DNA from: JAHWKV01 sp040905365
GTDB lineage: Bacteria > Actinomycetota > CADDZG01 > JAHWKV01
Direction of reading: 5' to 3'
Length of the DNA stretch: 64,000 bases
Assembly (NCBI GenBank): GCA_040905365.1
Contig: JBBDRQ010000077.1
Coordinates: forward strand, 11,575-75,574
Shown here: positions 25,708 through 34,114 of the stretch, in pieces
How the letters are laid out: every line of letters starts with the position of its first letter
How positions within the stretch are numbered: position 1 is the first letter of the stretch
Translations under genes and position numbers: made by a program
Notes under the pieces: generated by a model
The model's database searches: none
The model's input: only the letters and a program-made list of their open reading frames with translations
What the model was told of the DNA's origin: nothing

Positions 25708-26520
25708 TTAATGACCCGGGTGCAAAGCGTCGTTGATGTAAATGGTCGCCAAGAAGGCGAAAATCACCGCCTGAATGAATGCGATAAAGATCTCGAATGC
25801 GGTAAAGCCCGTCTCCAGCACCATCGCCAGCGGAATAACCACTACATGCGCCAGCGCAAAGCTCGAGCCCAACAAGAAGATGAAGCCTACAAAGATGAGC
25901 AGAATCACGTGGCCGGCCAGCATGTTGGCAAACAAACGCACCGCCAGCGAGAAGGGCCGCGCTAGCTGAGAGATGATCTCGATGGGCACCATCAGCGGCA
26001 GCAGAACCTTGGGTACGTCCGGGGGCACCACGGTCTTGCGCCAAAACGTGAAGGGACCATGCTTGGCCATCCCGATGGCCACGGCCATCAGATACAAGTT
26101 TACCGCGAGCGCACCGGTTACCCAGATGTTGGAGGTGGCCGTGAAACCGATCCACGGAATCAGCCCGACAAGGTTCATAAACAGGATGAACAAGAAGGTC
26201 GTGGCAATATACGGGAACCAAGCCTTGGCATCCTTGGGCTTCATCACCGCGTAGACGATGTTGCTCTTGATGAAGTCCATCGTCACTTCCACAAAGTTTT
26301 GAATACCCGCGGGAACCAACTTTCGCTTGGACGCCGCCACCCAGAACATGCCTAGCACCAACAAGGCCGCCAGCCACATATTGAACACCGCGTTGGTGAT
26401 CGAAAGGTCCACGCCGCCGATCTCCCAGGTGGGGGCCCAACCGTACTGGTGAGGAACAAGGTGATTGATCAGATCGACAAAAGGTGACGTCTCTTCTTCA
26501 GCCTCTGCGGCAAAAAGCAA
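25708..26520 (-). CDS. atpB: ATP synthase a subunit
   Basis: The a subunit provides the two half-channels for protons. The protein has about six membrane helices and the conserved helix with the essential Arg (SQLARPFSLAVRLFANMLAGH). The C-terminal ALHPGH tail is normal. TTG 26520 is supported by AGGGAGGAG seven bases upstream. The order atpB-E-F-H-A-G-D-C is the standard bacterial one. Confidence 0.96.
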   Translation of the reverse strand: MLFAAEAEEETSPFVDLINHLVPHQYGWAPTWEIGGVDLSITNAVFNMWLAALLVLGMFWVAASKRKLVPAGIQNFVEVTMDFIKSNIVYAVMKPKDAKAWFPYIATTFLFILFMNLVGLIPWIGFTATSNIWVTGALAVNLYLMAVAIGMAKHGPFTFWRKTVVPPDVPKVLLPLMVPIEIISQLARPFSLAVRLFANMLAGHVILLIFVGFIFLLGSSFALAHVVVIPLAMVLETGFTAFEIFIAFIQAVIFAFLATIYINDALHPGH

Positions 26521-26533
26521 CCTCTACTCCTCC

Positions 26534-26947
26534 CTAACCGATGATTCCGCGTGCTTTTAGCTGCTTGCTCGCCCGCGGAAACTCCGAAATCAATAGCACC
26601 GGGAAACCTACCAAGAACGCCAGCAGATAGGCCTTTACCGCCGGCTCACCCGACACCAAAAACGTCGCCACACCGAGCAGCGACACCAGCATGAGCCTGG
26701 AGACCATGTGCCGTGCCACCCGTGCATCGAACATCCGCTCGGCAGACTCCCGGTAAACGTGCGACCGAACGAAGCCTACCGAGTAAAACCCGGCTGCTAC
26801 GCAGCCGGCTACCGCGCCTGCGGCAGAGCCGAGCGTGGATACCGCCAGCAGGATCGCTCCCGCCAGCAGCCCAAGGCTACCCGCTTTTAGCAGGACGCGA
26901 AGCCACAGACTTGACGAGGCGTCGGTCTTCGAGCTCAATGTTTCCAT
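26534..26947 (-). CDS. atpI: AtpI-like membrane protein of the ATP synthase operon
   Basis: The 137-residue protein has four predicted membrane helices (AGSLGLLAGAILLAVSTL, AGCVAAGFYSVGF, MLVSLLGVATFLVSG, YLLAFLVGFPVLLISE) and polar termini. Position just before atpB and overlap (13 bp) with atpZ mark it as the AtpI/Unc1-type gene, which helps c-ring assembly in other bacteria. Sequence similarity within this group is low, so the call is mostly positional. Confidence 0.75.
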   Translation of the reverse strand: METLSSKTDASSSLWLRVLLKAGSLGLLAGAILLAVSTLGSAAGAVAGCVAAGFYSVGFVRSHVYRESAERMFDARVARHMVSRLMLVSLLGVATFLVSGEPAVKAYLLAFLVGFPVLLISEFPRASKQLKARGIIG

Positions 26948-27150
26948 GTTCTGTAAAGTCTCAGCACTCCTCCGGCACCGCCCATGAAGGCCCCGATCAG
27001 CAGAAATACCAGGTTGATACCCAACCAGCGGTCCAGCAGCCAGCCCAAATAGGCACCGACCCCCGTCGTTACAACGAGCTCCATAGCCAGGCCCATGGCC
27101 CAGCCGACGCCCGTGAACAAAGAAGGGTTCCTGTCTGGGTCATTTGGCAT
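26935..27150 (-). CDS. AtpZ/AtpI-family small membrane protein
   Basis: This 71-residue protein has two helices (GLAMELVVTTGVGAYLGWLL and INLVFLLIGAFMGGAGGV) with the loop DRWLG, matching the AtpZ family (putative F0F1-ATPase Mg2+/Ca2+ channel subunit). The Glu-containing first helix and the LDRWLG turn are diagnostic. It is the first gene of the ATP synthase operon; the 121 bp upstream contain a small stem (27197-27212, CGGACG/CGTCCG) and the promoter region. Confidence 0.82.
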   Translation of the reverse strand: MPNDPDRNPSLFTGVGWAMGLAMELVVTTGVGAYLGWLLDRWLGINLVFLLIGAFMGGAGGVLRLYRTWKH

Positions 27151-27242
27151 CGAGATATTTGGAACTACTCAGGCGCGGACACGCCTTCCATGGCTACGGA
27201 CGCAAACGTCCGGTACCATGCGATCTGGCTCATAGTATTACC

Positions 27243-27269
27243 AGCGTCACACAACGAGCAAGTGACGCT
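27243..27269 (-). terminator. Possible terminator after the glycosyl-1-phosphate transferase gene
   Basis: AGCGTCAC (27243-27250) and GTGACGCT (27262-27269) form a perfect 8-bp stem with an 11-base loop, two bases past the stop of the 27272-28408 gene on the minus strand. No T-run follows (GGTAATACT), so it may be a weak or factor-aided terminator. Confidence 0.4.
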
Positions 27270-27271
27270 TC

Positions 27272-28408
27272 TCACGAGGACCGGTTGTCGAGCTTCGGCA
27301 GAGCGGTGTAAAGCACCATCCCGAACGCAGCGGCAATGAACGGAACCATGTAGGCCCGCTCAAAAGTCCACGCCAGGGTCATCCCCGCAATCACCGCAGT
27401 CCACGCATACATAATCAAAACCGCCTGCTTATGGCCGTGGCCCAGTTCCAGCAGCCGGTGGTGCAGGTGCTCTTTGTCGGCGTGGAACACGTGCCGGCCC
27501 TTGCGAGCACGCCGGATGATGGCCAACAGGGTGTCCAGGATCGGGATAGCCAGTACGATCAACGGAATGACCAGGGGCAGGTAAAACACAAACGCCGCCG
27601 AGATCTCAGACGGGGTCTGGGTAGCCGAGCGCCCTACGCCCGCCACGGTCGCGGTCGCGAGCAAGAACCCGAGCACCATGCTGCCCGAGTCCCCCATGAA
27701 AATCTTTGCGGGGTTGAAGTTGTACTTCAAAAATCCCAACGTCACCCCGACCGTTACCGCGGAGAGCATCGCCGCCGTCGGTTCCGGACCGATCAGGCCC
27801 TGCTGGTTGAGTTGATACGTATAGACGAAGAAAGTCCCGGCTGCGATGGCGGATACGCCTGCGGCCAAACCGTCCAAGCCGTCCATCAGGTTCACCGCAT
27901 TGACGATGATGACTATCCAAGCAATCGTGGCCAGCGCCGAGACGTCCGGCGACATGGACAGGGCCCCGACATCGCGCAGCGGTACCCGAAAATACTCGAG
28001 CCGAACTCCGCTTAAGAACACGAAGCCTGCCGCCAGCAGTTGACCCGACAGCTTTACAGGGGCCTGGAGGCCCTTGATGTCATCGACCACCCCCAAAGCA
28101 AAGATGATTGCCGCTCCGGCAATGATGGCCAGCACCTCCGGCGCCGGCCATACGAACAACGGCCGGAACGAACCCCGAAACGGCTCGAGCATCGCCGCCG
28201 CCATCAGGGCAGCTACAAAGCCGATAAAGATCGCGGCGCCGCCCAGGGTCGGGGTAGGCACGGCATGGACCTTGCGGTCGTTGGGCTGGTCGACTGCGCC
28301 GACCTTTCGACTAATATCCAGAATCACCGGAGTCGCCAGATAGGTGGCGGCGGCGCCGACAAAACAAATAGCCAGGTAGTTGATCACGGCGCTTATTCTT
28401 CCACGCAT
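27272..28408 (-). CDS. Undecaprenyl-phosphate sugar-1-phosphate transferase (WecA/TagO type)
   Basis: This integral membrane enzyme transfers a HexNAc-1-phosphate from a UDP-sugar to the C55 lipid carrier, which starts wall-polymer or arabinogalactan linker synthesis. It has about 11 membrane helices and the family motifs DQPNDRKVHAVPTPTLGG, GVVDDIKG, NAVNLMDGLDGLAAG, IFMGDSGSM, and the cytosolic HLHHRLLELGH loop that distinguishes WecA/TagO from MraY. The open frame runs another 102 codons upstream, over glyA, but homologues start at MRGRIS (ATG 28408). It is divergent from glyA, with 36 bp between starts. Confidence 0.9.
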   Translation of the reverse strand: MRGRISAVINYLAICFVGAAATYLATPVILDISRKVGAVDQPNDRKVHAVPTPTLGGAAIFIGFVAALMAAAMLEPFRGSFRPLFVWPAPEVLAIIAGAAIIFALGVVDDIKGLQAPVKLSGQLLAAGFVFLSGVRLEYFRVPLRDVGALSMSPDVSALATIAWIVIIVNAVNLMDGLDGLAAGVSAIAAGTFFVYTYQLNQQGLIGPEPTAAMLSAVTVGVTLGFLKYNFNPAKIFMGDSGSMVLGFLLATATVAGVGRSATQTPSEISAAFVFYLPLVIPLIVLAIPILDTLLAIIRRARKGRHVFHADKEHLHHRLLELGHGHKQAVLIMYAWTAVIAGMTLAWTFERAYMVPFIAAAFGMVLYTALPKLDNRSS

Positions 28409-28444
28409 TTGACCGCCGCAGGCAAGAGCCATACCGTTCAGCAG

Positions 28445-29704
28445 ATGAGCGAGTTCTTCGAGGTTCTGCGCCGGACCGATCCGGCCATTGCCGAGCTGAT
28501 CTTGGCCGAGGCCGAGCGGCAGGCAGAGACCATCCGCCTGATCCCTTCGGAAAACTACACGTCCGAAGCCGTACTGGCAGCCACGGGCACAATCCTTACC
28601 AACAAGTACTCCGAGGGCTACTCCGGACGCCGCTATTACGAAGGCCAGGAGTTCATCGACCAGATCGAGGACATAGCCAACCAGCGGGCCCGCGACCTGT
28701 TCGGCGCCGAGCACGCCAACGTACAGCCCTACTCGGGGTCACCGGCCAACCTCGCCGTGTACCTGGCCTTTGCCGAACCCGGCGACACGATCATGGGCAT
28801 GGCGCTGCCCGCCGGCGGACACCTGACGCACGGATGGAGCGTTTCGGCCACCGGCCGCTGGTTCCGGGCGGTCCAGTACGGCGTACGCAAGGACGACCAC
28901 CGCATCGACTACGACGAGATGCGGGACCTGGCCAAGAAGGAAAAGCCCAAGATCATCTGGGCGGGCGGCACCGCAATCCCCCGCCAGATCGACTTCGAGA
29001 TCTTTGCCGAGGTGGCCAAGGAGGTCGGCGCTATCTTTGCCGCCGACATCGCACACATCGCCGGCCTGGTCGCCGGAGGGGCACACCCTTCCCCGGTCCC
29101 GCTGGCCGATGTTGTCACCACCACCACCCACAAGACGCTGCGCGGACCCCGCGGAGCGCTGGCGATGAGCCGCGAAGAGCACGCCAAGAAGCTCAACTTC
29201 GCAGTGTTCCCCGGCCTGCAGGGCGGCCCCCACAACCACACGACCGCCGGCATAGCGGTCGCGCTCCGGGAGGCGGCACAAGGGGAGTTCAAGACCTACG
29301 CCCACCAGATCGTGGCCAACTCCAAGGCGCTGGCCACAGCCCTGATGGAGAGAGGCTACGATCTGGTCTCGGGCGGTACCGACAACCACCTGATCCTGAT
29401 CGACCTGACCAACAAGGGCGTCTTCGGAAAGCCGGCCGCCAAGGCACTGGACCGAGCGGGCATAGAGCTCAACTACAACACGGTCCCGTTCGACCCCCGC
29501 AAGCCCTTCGACCCCTCAGGCGTGCGTTTGGGTACCCCGTCGGTTACCACCATCGGGATGAAGGAGCCGCAGATGGCTCAGATTGCAGAGTGGATGGACC
29601 GGGTGATCTCAGCCCCCGAGGACGAAAACGTGGCGAAGCAGGTCAAGGGCGAGATCAAAGAGCTCTGCAAGAGCTACCCGGCCCCAGGCACGCGGCTGGG
29701 GTAA
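28445..29704 (+). CDS. glyA: Serine hydroxymethyltransferase
   Basis: SHMT interconverts serine and glycine, loading one-carbon units onto tetrahydrofolate. The protein (419 residues) has IPSENYTSEAVLAATGTIL, NKYSEGYSGRRYYEG, the PLP-lysine segment VTTTTHKTLRGPRGAL and GGTDNHLILIDL. The frame is open far upstream, but ATG 28445 is the start expected from the family. Its neighbour upstream is the divergent WecA-like gene; downstream is a class IV aminotransferase 77 bp on. Confidence 0.97.
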   Translation: MSEFFEVLRRTDPAIAELILAEAERQAETIRLIPSENYTSEAVLAATGTILTNKYSEGYSGRRYYEGQEFIDQIEDIANQRARDLFGAEHANVQPYSGSPANLAVYLAFAEPGDTIMGMALPAGGHLTHGWSVSATGRWFRAVQYGVRKDDHRIDYDEMRDLAKKEKPKIIWAGGTAIPRQIDFEIFAEVAKEVGAIFAADIAHIAGLVAGGAHPSPVPLADVVTTTTHKTLRGPRGALAMSREEHAKKLNFAVFPGLQGGPHNHTTAGIAVALREAAQGEFKTYAHQIVANSKALATALMERGYDLVSGGTDNHLILIDLTNKGVFGKPAAKALDRAGIELNYNTVPFDPRKPFDPSGVRLGTPSVTTIGMKEPQMAQIAEWMDRVISAPEDENVAKQVKGEIKELCKSYPAPGTRLG

Positions 29705-29781
29705 AAACTCCTCGAAATCCGGGGCGAAGGCCCTCAACGGGATCGATAGCAGGAGGTATCGCGACGCCTACCAATGAACCG

Positions 29782-30597
29782 GTGCTTTGGGTCGAAGGGG
29801 AGCTGGTGCCGCTCAGCCGTGCCTACATCCCGGTTACCGACCACTCGTTCATCGCCGGCGACGGAGCCTTTGAGACAATCGGTGTGGTAGCCGGTACACC
29901 TATAGGCATAACCCTGCATCTGGTCCGGCTGCGCCGCAGCCTGTCGGGCCTCGGCCTGGATCTTCGCACCGCAGACTCCAAGCTCAAGGAGGCTGTAGCG
30001 GAGGTTATTGACGCCAACCGGCAGCGGTGCGACTGGATCCGGCTGACGGTATCGGCGGGGGACGGCCCCATTTCAACGGAGCGTTCTGCGCAGGCGGCGT
30101 GCCGGGTCCTGGTGGCACCGGGCACCACTGCCGAGGTCGACTCGGTGTCGGTGGTAACCGCTCCCTGGCCTCGCAACGAACGTGGGGCGCTGACGGGGCT
30201 CAAGACGACGTCCTACGCCGAGAACACCCTCGCCCTGGCCCGGGCCAGGGCCTCGGGAGCATCCGAGGCCATTTTCGCCAACACCCGCGGCGAGCTTTGC
30301 GAATGCGCGGCCTCCAACATCTTCGTGGTGCTCAATTCCGAACTGATTACGCCGCCGCTTACCTCCGGCTGTCTCGAGGGCGTCACGCGCCACCTGGTGA
30401 TATCCACTTGCGAGGTAACCGAGCGAACGTTACTCATGGCCGACTTGCTCGATGCGAGCGAGGCGTTTTTGACCTCATCGGTGCGCGGCGCCATGCCGAT
30501 CACGTGTATAGACGGACGCGACCTGCCGATAGGCGCCTTTACGCAATCGGCCCAAGATGCCTACGCAGCCCTCATCAAGGAAAACCCCGACCCCTAG
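29782..30597 (+). CDS. Class IV PLP aminotransferase (PabC/IlvE-like)
   Basis: This fold-type IV PLP enzyme is either 4-amino-4-deoxychorismate lyase or a branched-chain/D-amino acid aminotransferase. Motifs are VTDHSFIAGDGAFETIGV near the N terminus, the PLP lysine in LKTTSYAENTLALARA, and GELCECAASNIFVVL with LEGVTRHLV. Being next to glyA (folate one-carbon metabolism) slightly favours PabC. The start is uncertain: GTG 29782 has no Shine-Dalgarno site, while a perfect AGGAGGT lies at 29751-29757, six bases before an in-frame ACG (29764). The stop TAG forms part of a palindromic repeat. Confidence 0.85.
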   Translation: MLWVEGELVPLSRAYIPVTDHSFIAGDGAFETIGVVAGTPIGITLHLVRLRRSLSGLGLDLRTADSKLKEAVAEVIDANRQRCDWIRLTVSAGDGPISTERSAQAACRVLVAPGTTAEVDSVSVVTAPWPRNERGALTGLKTTSYAENTLALARARASGASEAIFANTRGELCECAASNIFVVLNSELITPPLTSGCLEGVTRHLVISTCEVTERTLLMADLLDASEAFLTSSVRGAMPITCIDGRDLPIGAFTQSAQDAYAALIKENPDP

Positions 30598-30762
30598 GTG
30601 CCGTGACCACTAACGTTTGCGAGGTTTGGAGCGCGTGAGGTGTTTCCTGGCAAGGCCGCACTGAGCGCCGCTAGCTTCGCCCTAACGGTGCGAGGGAGAA
30701 CGCAGCCAGGGGACAGCTCACGCCGCCAAACGCCCCGAAGGTTGGTGGTCACGGCACCTAGG
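30593..30762 (+). repeat. Long palindromic repeat, copy 2 (MITE- or REP-like hairpin element)
   Basis: The 18-base arm CCTAGGTGCCGTGACCAC (30593-30610) is perfectly inverted at 30745-30762, and imperfect pairing continues inward (GTTTGG, GCGTGAG and CCTGGC have inverted partners). Blocks GGTGTTT (30639), GCAAGGC (30650), AACGCAG (30699) and GGACA (30711) occur in the same order and nearly the same spacing as in the element at 3682-3832, although the arms differ. It fills the 170 bp between the convergent aminotransferase and rpiB genes and includes the aminotransferase stop codon. Confidence 0.85.
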
Positions 30763-30767
30763 AAGCG

Positions 30768-31223
30768 TTACCGGCCTTCGCACTCCTCGCGCTCTATCTG
30801 CGCCACCTTGTCCAGCCTGGGCTGGTGGCGGCCGCCTTCGAACTCGGTCTCCAGGAACAGGTCCAGGATCTGCTGCGCCATGTAGGGCGTAACGATCCGA
30901 GCACCCATGGCCAGAGCGTTGGCATCGTTGTGCAGCCGGCACATGCGGGCGGTCCACAGCTCGTTGCACAGCGCGGCCCTTATGCCGTGGACCTTGTTAG
31001 CCGATATCTGTTCGCCCTGGCCGCTGCCGCCCAGCACCACCGCACGGTCGGCTTCCCCCTTGGCCACGGCCCGGGCTGCCGCAGCACAAAATTCCGGGTA
31101 ATCGACCGACTCCTCGGAGTCGGTTCCGCAGTCGATTACCTCGTGGCCCTTCTCAACTACGTAGTCGATCAGGCTCGACTTCAACGGAAAGCCGGCGTGA
31201 TCTGACCCAAACGCTATTTTCAT
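30768..31223 (-). CDS. rpiB: Ribose-5-phosphate isomerase B
   Basis: RpiB interconverts ribose 5-phosphate and ribulose 5-phosphate. The 151-residue protein has the RpiB/LacAB fold: MKIAFGSDHAGFPLK at the N terminus, DYPEF, the phosphate loop GGSGQGEQISANKV, and HNDANALAMGARI. Actinobacterial RpiB uses a Glu (here in GSGQGEQ) as the catalytic base where other groups use Cys, and this sequence follows the Glu type. The gene follows gabT-like 31260-32552 by 36 bp on the same strand. Confidence 0.95.
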   Translation of the reverse strand: MKIAFGSDHAGFPLKSSLIDYVVEKGHEVIDCGTDSEESVDYPEFCAAAARAVAKGEADRAVVLGGSGQGEQISANKVHGIRAALCNELWTARMCRLHNDANALAMGARIVTPYMAQQILDLFLETEFEGGRHQPRLDKVAQIEREECEGR

Positions 31224-31259
31224 GGCGGCTACTCTACCCGCTCAACGCGCTGGGCTGCG

Positions 31260-32552
31260 TCAGGACCGAATGGCCGAAGCGAAGACCCCGAGGCAGTCGT
31301 CGAGCTGCTCATCGGTGATCACCGCAGGAACCAGGTGCCTGAGCACGTTTCCGTCCGCGCCGGCGCCGACGGCGATCACGCCGCCGTCGAGGATCGCGGC
31401 ACGAAAGGAATCCAGGTCCCGCGGGGAGTGGAACTGGGTCCCCACCATGCTTCCGAGTCCCCGCACATTTTCGACCAACCCGGCTTTGACCTGGCGCCGC
31501 CAGAAGGTTTTCAGCCGCTGCCCGATGTCCGCGGCCCTCCGGGTGAGCCGCTCCTCCTCGATCACCTCCAGCACGGCCAAAGCAGCGGCTATCGCCACGG
31601 GATTGCCGGCATAGGTACCTCCCAGGGACCCTTCCGGCAGGCGGTCCATCAAATCCTCACGCCCTATCACCACCGACAGGGGTAGCCCCGCCGCGATCGA
31701 CTTGCCCAGCAGGACGATGTCGGGGGCCGCCGCGAAGTGACTCGAGGCGAGAAACTTCCCCGTGCGCCCGTATCCGGTCTGGATCTCGTCGGCTATGAGC
31801 AGGGCGTCGTGACTGTGGCAGATTCGCTGCAAGCGCCCCAGAAACCCCCGGGGAGGCACAACAAATCCCCCCTCCCCCAGCATCGGCTCGACTACGGCCG
31901 CCGCAATCTGGCCCGTCGCGAACGCCTCGGCGGCCGCCGTCTCGAAGTCCTGCATGGTCGCCTGGTTGTAACCCGGATAGGGCAGCCGCACGATCTCCGC
32001 CGAGAACGGGCCGAAACCCCGTTTGTACGGATCCTGACGGTCGGTGAGACTCAGAGCCATATACGTGCGGCCGTGAAACGCCCCCTCGAAGCACACGATT
32101 TTCGGTCTGCCCGTGACGTACCGGGCAATTTTGACGCCGTTCTCCACGGCCTCGGCTCCCGAGTTGAACAAAGCAACCTTGCGCTCACCACCGCACAGCC
32201 AGCCAAGCCGATCCGCCAGGTCCGCGTAGTTCTCGTAGGACGAGACGCTGTAGTCGGTGTGCACAAAGCGCACGGCCTGCGTCTTTATTGCAGCACTGAC
32301 GTGCGGATGCGAGTGCCCCACGGTCAGGCACCCCAAACCGGCTGTGAAGTCCGCTAAAACATTGCCGTCCACGTCCTCGACCAGAGCCCCGCGGCCGCGC
32401 GACACGAAGACGGTACCGTACGGCTGCACCGCAGCCGCGACCGAGCGTGCCGCGGCTTTGGCAAGCTGCTGCGAACGGGGTCCGGGCACCGGCGTCGTGA
32501 CTCGGATCGAGCCGTTGACCAACGGGTTGACGGAGCTAGTCACGGCCGCCAT
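31260..32552 (-). CDS. gabT: Class III aminotransferase, GabT-like (4-aminobutyrate transaminase)
   Basis: This 430-residue PLP enzyme of subgroup II moves an amino group from an omega-amino acid to 2-oxoglutarate. It has FNSGAEAVENGVKIAR (phosphate cup), FEGAFHGRTYMALSLT, LIADEIQTGYGRTGKF (Asp contacting the PLP ring N), and PLP lysine in IVLLGKSIAAGLPLS. The N-terminal PGPRSQQL start is typical of GabT. Substrate could also be 5-aminovalerate or acetylornithine; no catabolic partner (gabD) is nearby, so the gene symbol is provisional. Confidence 0.85.
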   Translation of the reverse strand: MAAVTSSVNPLVNGSIRVTTPVPGPRSQQLAKAAARSVAAAVQPYGTVFVSRGRGALVEDVDGNVLADFTAGLGCLTVGHSHPHVSAAIKTQAVRFVHTDYSVSSYENYADLADRLGWLCGGERKVALFNSGAEAVENGVKIARYVTGRPKIVCFEGAFHGRTYMALSLTDRQDPYKRGFGPFSAEIVRLPYPGYNQATMQDFETAAAEAFATGQIAAAVVEPMLGEGGFVVPPRGFLGRLQRICHSHDALLIADEIQTGYGRTGKFLASSHFAAAPDIVLLGKSIAAGLPLSVVIGREDLMDRLPEGSLGGTYAGNPVAIAAALAVLEVIEEERLTRRAADIGQRLKTFWRRQVKAGLVENVRGLGSMVGTQFHSPRDLDSFRAAILDGGVIAVGAGADGNVLRHLVPAVITDEQLDDCLGVFASAIRS

Positions 32553-32674
32553 CGCCGCCCTCTACCGGCAAGTCGGTATCTCAGTTGGGACATCTGCCCG
32601 TCCTGTACCACCTCTGCCGCATCGTGAAACTCGTTGTCCGACGCATCGATTTCCAGCTTACAAGCGATTTACCC

Positions 32675-32695
32675 ACCCGGGCCGACGGCCCGGGT
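32675..32695 (-). terminator. Strong GC hairpin after tsaC
   Basis: ACCCGGGCC (32675-32683) and GGCCCGGGT (32687-32695) make a perfect 9-bp stem around a GAC triloop, one base past the tsaC stop on the minus strand. It lacks a clear T-run, a common form in high-GC genomes. It ends the rpmE-DUF1385-prfA-prmC-tsaC run. Confidence 0.55.
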
Positions 32696-32696
32696 A

Positions 32697-33263
32697 CTAG
32701 GGACGCAGCGTTCGGGCCTCCCCGATCAGCGAGATCACCTCGGACGGCTCCGACTCCAACGTGCCGCCGTCGACATACAGATCGGGCCCGTTTCCCAGCT
32801 CGGCCAGCACCTCCGCCAGCGTGTGTCCCGTGGCCTTGCCGGCGGGGTTGGCGCTGGTGCCGGCCAACGGACCGGTCTGCCGCAGCAACTCCAGCGCAAA
32901 TGGGTGGTCGGGGATCCTAAGACCAACGGTGGTCCCGTCGCCGCCGACGTCGGGCAGATCGTGCAGAACTTCCAATACGAGCGTCACCGCACCCGGCCAC
33001 CGGCTCACCGCCGTCTCCAGAGCGTAAGTGGAGAAATCCGCGAAGGTCCGGGCTGTCTTGATGTCGCCGACCAGTATCGGCAGGGGCTTAGAGCGCGGCC
33101 GCTGCTTGATCTTGAAGATCCGGTCGACGGCCTGCGGTCGGTCCAACCTGGCCACCAAGCCGTAAACGGTGTCGGTCGGAACCACGAGGACGCCTCCGTC
33201 CGCGAGCATCCGCACCGCTTTGGGCAGAGTCGCCTTGGAAGTGCTCGACAGGATGGTGGCTAT
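32697..33263 (-). CDS. tsaC: L-threonylcarbamoyladenylate synthase (TsaC/Sua5/YwlC)
   Basis: This enzyme makes threonylcarbamoyl-AMP from Thr, bicarbonate and ATP for t6A37 of tRNA. Motifs are GGVLVVPTDTVYGL, KIKQRPRSKPLPIL (nucleotide-binding Lys/Arg set), FADFSTYALETAVSRWPGAVTLVL and TVGLRIPDHPF, with the SANPAGKATG signature. The N terminus is unsettled. The ATG at 33410 would overlap prmC by 150 bp. GTG 33215 gives a short first helix. An ATA at 33263 has GGGAG seven bases upstream and overlaps the prmC stop. Pairing with prmC and prfA is a common actinobacterial arrangement. Confidence 0.88.
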   Translation of the reverse strand: MATILSSTSKATLPKAVRMLADGGVLVVPTDTVYGLVARLDRPQAVDRIFKIKQRPRSKPLPILVGDIKTARTFADFSTYALETAVSRWPGAVTLVLEVLHDLPDVGGDGTTVGLRIPDHPFALELLRQTGPLAGTSANPAGKATGHTLAEVLAELGNGPDLYVDGGTLESEPSEVISLIGEARTLRP

Positions 33264-34105
33264 TGCTTGCTCCCTTCGATGATTCTGGCTCGACCCGCTA
33301 AATCCTTTGTGATCGTAACGCCTTGAAAACACTGTTCCACGGCAAGTTTGAGCCTTTCGGCCTGGGCGGGTCCGCTTTCTACGACCAGTGCTCCGTTGGG
33401 GCGCAGCCAATCGAGGGCCTCGGCTATCAGCCGGATTGAAACCTCCAGCCCGTCGTTACCGCACACCAGGGCATCGGCCGGCTCGTGGTCCCGCACATCG
33501 GCAGGGGCTTGCGCGTACTCGGCCTCGGACAGGTAAGGAGGATTCGAGACGACCAGGTCGCAGCGGCCCCGCAGCTCGTCGGGCAGTCCCGCCAACAGGT
33601 CGCATTCAACAAGATTCACATTCGCGGCTTTCAGCCCGTCGACATTGCGGCGGGCCCACTCGAGGGCCTCGGCGCTGACGTCGGTGGCCCAGATCCGCCC
33701 GTCGCTGCGGTGAGAGGCCAGGTACAGGGCAATGGCCCCGGAGCCGGTGCCTACGTCCACCACAACCGGGTCCGAAACCCCGTCCAGACGCCGCAGGCAG
33801 CGCTGGGCCACCAACTCGGTCTCGGGCCGCGGCACCAGGACGCCCGGACCGACCACAAGCTCCAGATCGCAGAAAGCCTGGGTACCGGTCACGTACTGCA
33901 AAGGTGCGCCGGCTCGGCGTGATGACGCCGCCCGCTGTAAAGCGGAGGCCTGCCCATAGCTCAGCTCCGCACTTAGGTCTGCGTACAGCTCAACTCGGCT
34001 GCAGCCGAGCACGTGTCGCAACAGCAGCTCGGCTTCGACCCGGGCGCTGGGCGTACCCAGGTTCTGCGCCAACCGCTCCAGGGCCCGGCCGCGGGTGTAG
34101 GACAC
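33260..34105 (-). CDS. prmC: Peptide chain release factor N5-glutamine methyltransferase
   Basis: PrmC methylates the Gln of the GGQ motif of release factors RF1 and RF2 to promote termination. The 281-residue protein has an N-terminal helical domain and a Rossmann methyltransferase domain with VVDVGTGSGAIAL (motif I), TDVSAEALEWAR and the substrate-binding NPPY in LVVSNPPYLSEAEY. GTG 34105 lies 9 bp after the stop of its target gene prfA. Confidence 0.95.
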   Translation of the reverse strand: MSYTRGRALERLAQNLGTPSARVEAELLLRHVLGCSRVELYADLSAELSYGQASALQRAASSRRAGAPLQYVTGTQAFCDLELVVGPGVLVPRPETELVAQRCLRRLDGVSDPVVVDVGTGSGAIALYLASHRSDGRIWATDVSAEALEWARRNVDGLKAANVNLVECDLLAGLPDELRGRCDLVVSNPPYLSEAEYAQAPADVRDHEPADALVCGNDGLEVSIRLIAEALDWLRPNGALVVESGPAQAERLKLAVEQCFQGVTITKDLAGRARIIEGSKQ

Positions 34106-34114
34106 CGGACGGAG

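Noticed and set aside
28834..30597. 587-codon open frame apparently fusing an unknown domain to the aminotransferase
   Set aside because: The N-terminal 310 codons lie out of frame inside glyA and have the repetitive Arg/Gly/Pro composition of a shadow frame. The aminotransferase proper begins near 29764-29782.
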